From JAKALX01 sp964508715 (GTDB lineage Bacteria > Chloroflexota > Dehalococcoidia > Tepidiformales > Tepidiformaceae), in assembly GCA_964508715.1 (NCBI GenBank), contig CAZDUX010000008.1:1-64000 (forward strand): a stretch of DNA of 64,000 bases. Reading direction: 5' to 3'. Both the position numbers and the translations under genes were made by a program. The stretch's first letter is position 1, and every line of letters starts with the position of its first letter. Positions 62,216-64,000 of the stretch are shown piece by piece. The notes below the pieces were generated by a model. That model was not told where the DNA came from, made no database searches, and was given only the letters and a program-made list of their open reading frames with translations.

Positions 62216-63274
62216 CTATTGCACGACCGCCTTCGTCCACTGATCGATCCAGTTGTCACGATTCTTGGCTATGTCATTTGGCGAGACGTTTGCCGGCGGC
62301 ACATCCACCTTCGCGAACTTCGTGAACGCATCGGATACTGCGGCGTCACTGTTCACCGGGTATACCGCCATCTGCCCCGGCACATCTTCTTGCACGGCCT
62401 TACTCAACAAGAAATCGATGAACTTCTCCGCCAGCTTCGAGCGCTTTGTCCCCTTCAACACCGCCGCGTACTCAATCTGTCGGAATGCCCCCTTTGGCGG
62501 AATGAAGTTCGCTGTCGGGGAATCGCTGCGTGCTGGCTTTGCGGCCATCTGCTCATACACCGGGCTCGTCGCATAGCTCAGGACAATCGGCTGCCCGCCA
62601 CCGTGCAGGCTGAAGTTCACGTTGTAGGCCGTCTCCCAACCATCCACGACCTTCATGTCGTTCTTTCGCATCGCCTTCCACCAGTCGAGCCACTTGTCCG
62701 CCCCAAAATAGTCCACTGTCGCAATCATGAACGCCAGCCCTGTTGACGACGAAGCCGGGTTCTCCACGACCACCAGGCCCTTGTAGCTTCCGTCCGTGAG
62801 ATCCTCGAGCTTCTGTGGGACTGGTGCTCCCGCCTTTTTCAACCCCTCGATATCGTAGTTGAAGTTCACATACCCGTAGTCGATCGGCGTCGCGAACTTC
62901 GTGCTATCCACCTTGAGGTCATCAGGAATCTTATCCAGCAGTGGTGACTGATACTCCTGGAAAACACCCTGCTCGAGGGCCCGCGATAGGAACGTATTGT
63001 CCACCCCGAACGACACGTCTCCTTCCGGGTTGCCCTTCGTGAGGATGAGGCTCGTCAGCATCGCACCGGCATCCCCCTTTGGTACGATCTTGACCGTGGT
63101 CTTGTTCTCCTTCTCGAACTCCGAGATCAGGCTCTTCGTGAGGTTGAAAGAATCGTGCGTGATCACCACGAGTTGTGAGCCGTCCTCGCCTCCACCGTCG
63201 TCGCCGCACGCAGCAACGAGCACTGCCACCCCCGCTGCCAGGGCCAGAAACAAAATCGTCTGCCTGAACATCAT
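62216..63274 (-). CDS. thiB: Thiamine-binding lipoprotein of the ABC transporter
   Basis: About 352 residues from ATG 63274 (GGAAGGAAC upstream). Signal peptide and lipobox VAAC (Cys near residue 22). LVVITHDSFNLTKSLISEFEKE, PKGDAGAML, GDVSFGVDNTFLSRAL match thiamine/TPP-binding TbpA proteins. It is the first gene behind the TPP riboswitch. It delivers thiamine or its phosphates to ThiPQ. Confidence 0.9.
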   Translation of the reverse strand: MMFRQTILFLALAAGVAVLVAACGDDGGGEDGSQLVVITHDSFNLTKSLISEFEKENKTTVKIVPKGDAGAMLTSLILTKGNPEGDVSFGVDNTFLSRALEQGVFQEYQSPLLDKIPDDLKVDSTKFATPIDYGYVNFNYDIEGLKKAGAPVPQKLEDLTDGSYKGLVVVENPASSSTGLAFMIATVDYFGADKWLDWWKAMRKNDMKVVDGWETAYNVNFSLHGGGQPIVLSYATSPVYEQMAAKPARSDSPTANFIPPKGAFRQIEYAAVLKGTKRSKLAEKFIDFLLSKAVQEDVPGQMAVYPVNSDAAVSDAFTKFAKVDVPPANVSPNDIAKNRDNWIDQWTKAVVQ

Positions 63275-63324
63275 CTGTTCCTTCCGCCGCCGGGCTTCGC
63301 CGGGAGGCGCGCACCCGGCCCCAT

Positions 63325-63354
63325 CAAAAAAGGAGGCCGGAAAGCCGGCCTCCT
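63325..63354 (-). terminator. Intrinsic terminator of the TPP riboswitch
   Basis: Perfect 10-bp arms (63331-63340 and 63345-63354) with an AAAG loop on the plus strand, followed on the minus strand by six T. It lies between the riboswitch aptamer and thiB, so ligand binding probably ends transcription early. Confidence 0.92.
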
Positions 63355-63369
63355 CGTGTAGTAGCACCA

Positions 63370-63459
63370 GGATCTCCGACCGCTTTCCTACGCACGTATC
63401 AACGTGGTCAGGTTCAAGGGGTCTGATCTCAGCCCGCGAAGGGCACCCCCAGCGATCCC
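63370..63459 (-). ncRNA. TPP riboswitch (THI element)
   Basis: On the minus strand the conserved words occur in order: GGGGGTGCCC, GGGCTGAGATC, ACCCCTTGAACCTGA, GTTGATACGTGCGTAGGAAAGCGG. P1 can form between GGATC (near 63458) and GATCC (near 63370). This is the thiamin pyrophosphate aptamer, here controlling the thiBPQ operon through the terminator downstream. Confidence 0.97.
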
Positions 63460-63530
63460 GAACAGCTATTCTATTGTCCTCTGCACGCTACACCCCGTGT
63501 CGCCGGATTTCAACTGTTCCTATCGGCCCC

Positions 63531-63558
63531 AATTCGTAACTCGGCGCCCACAACTCGC
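63531..63558. repeat. Weak heptanucleotide-periodic sequence
   Basis: Read in 7s: AATTCGT AACTCGG CGCCCAC AACTCGC. Two of four units are close to the AACTCGC unit of the repeat at 29247-29267. It lies between the riboswitch and the GGDEF gene. Confidence 0.45.
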
Positions 63559-63609
63559 TACCCCCGTGCCACTATGCGGTTGCGGGATGGCGACCGACAA
63601 TCCAGGCGA

Positions 63610-64000
63610 ATGAACCGTGTGCAGAGCCTCGGCCGTTCCATGTCTCGTTACCTGGAAACCGGCACGCCGGCCCACCTGGGCGTGCCCACCCTCACACGGC
63701 GCCGAATCGCCTTGCTCTTTGGGCTGTTTCTTACCTTCACCGAAGTGATTGTTCTCACCCGGCTCGCGTTCCTCATCGGCGCCGCCATGATCCTGTCCAC
63801 TGCCGGTCTCGCCCTCGTATTTCGAAACACCATCGTCGAGAAGCTCCGTGCCGCCGCTTCTGCCCCGACCGTCGAGGCCGCAAGAGACACCCTCTACTTC
63901 GACCCCGAGACACGCCTCCCCAACCGTCCTCATCTCATCGACGAACTCCCACGTGAGATCGCCCGCAGCCGCCGATACAACCAGCCGCTCTCGCTCGCCA
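63610..64000 (+). CDS. Start of a membrane-anchored GGDEF protein, cut by the window edge
   Basis: The frame from ATG 63610 stays open to the window end (130 codons). Residues ~30-72 hold two membrane helices (IALLFGLFLTFTEVIVL, AFLIGAAMILSTAGLALVF). Then YFDPETRLPNRPHLIDELPR and RSRRYNQPLSLA match the first part of a diguanylate cyclase domain. The GGDEF motif itself lies beyond the window. Confidence 0.8.
   Translation, partial: MNRVQSLGRSMSRYLETGTPAHLGVPTLTRRRIALLFGLFLTFTEVIVLTRLAFLIGAAMILSTAGLALVFRNTIVEKLRAAASAPTVEAARDTLYFDPETRLPNRPHLIDELPREIARSRRYNQPLSLA

Noticed and set aside
1..64000. CRISPR arrays, insertion sequences, prophage or toxin-antitoxin loci
   Set aside because: No spaced direct repeats, transposase motifs, integrase or phage structural genes were seen on reading both strands.

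Overview
The window reads as chromosomal DNA of a high-GC bacterium with almost no intergenic space. The best taxonomic hint is the run at 14.2-21.5 kb. It encodes a membrane protein of the DUF2298 (Chlor_Arch_YYY) type and a GT39/Agl23-like protein of the type shared by Chloroflexota and archaea. Together with the aerobic-looking acyl-CoA and electron-transfer-flavoprotein genes, the sortase and the absence of outer-membrane or LPS genes, this suggests a Chloroflexota member, perhaps Dehalococcoidia-like. That assignment is inference. No rRNA, tRNA, CRISPR array, insertion sequence or prophage was seen.

Left part (0-13 kb): a kinase-like gene of uncertain ends, the trehalose pair otsA-otsB, a double-hotdog dehydratase, a Gfo/Idh/MocA oxidoreductase, and nadA with two matching 21-bp operators. 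Three small genes follow (one membrane protein, two zinc ribbons), then the conserved rnc-smc-ftsY block. At 14.2-23.9 kb a tightly overlapping operon encodes polytopic membrane proteins (DUF2298, a GT39-like protein, an Agl23-NHL fusion, a UPF0104 transporter) and an FAD amine-oxidase-like enzyme. It is probably an envelope glycan system. A nuoE-nuoF diaphorase pair follows; its NuoF has lost selected cluster cysteines.

Middle (26-45 kb): a DnaQ-type exonuclease, a cupin, glyA, an XdhC-like protein, PAC2 and SUI1 proteins, two ABC-2 exporter modules, a hydrolase and coaE. Behind coaE lies the frameshifted remnant of a four-helix S23-type gene. Then come a thiolase-DUF35 pair, a phosphodiesterase with circularly permuted motif order, a nucleotidyltransferase, a CMD-family protein, a REC-GGDEF-HD-GYP regulator and a DtxR-family regulator.

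Right part (46-64 kb): the most unusual locus is a two-gene operon (46164-48519). It encodes a ferritin-like diiron protein and a paralogue that has lost most metal ligands, an arrangement like the alpha and beta subunits of bacterial multicomponent monooxygenases. It has a recognisable promoter, a 5-prime hairpin, an intercistronic hairpin and a 24-bp perfect terminator stem. Close by is a self-contained minus-strand micro-unit (promoter, ribosome binding site, 18-codon frame, terminator) that ordinary gene finding would miss. A sortase, an isocitrate/isopropylmalate-dehydrogenase homologue, etfB-etfA, a class-I amidotransferase, an alcohol dehydrogenase, rdgB, a lipoprotein, a CaiB CoA-transferase and an enoyl-CoA hydratase follow. 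Last come a thiamine ABC transporter (thiB-thiP-thiQ) under a TPP riboswitch with a terminator, and the start of a GGDEF protein cut by the window edge.

The MaoC-like, thiolase/DUF35, CaiB, enoyl-CoA hydratase and ETF genes point to acyl-CoA catabolism feeding electrons to the respiratory chain.
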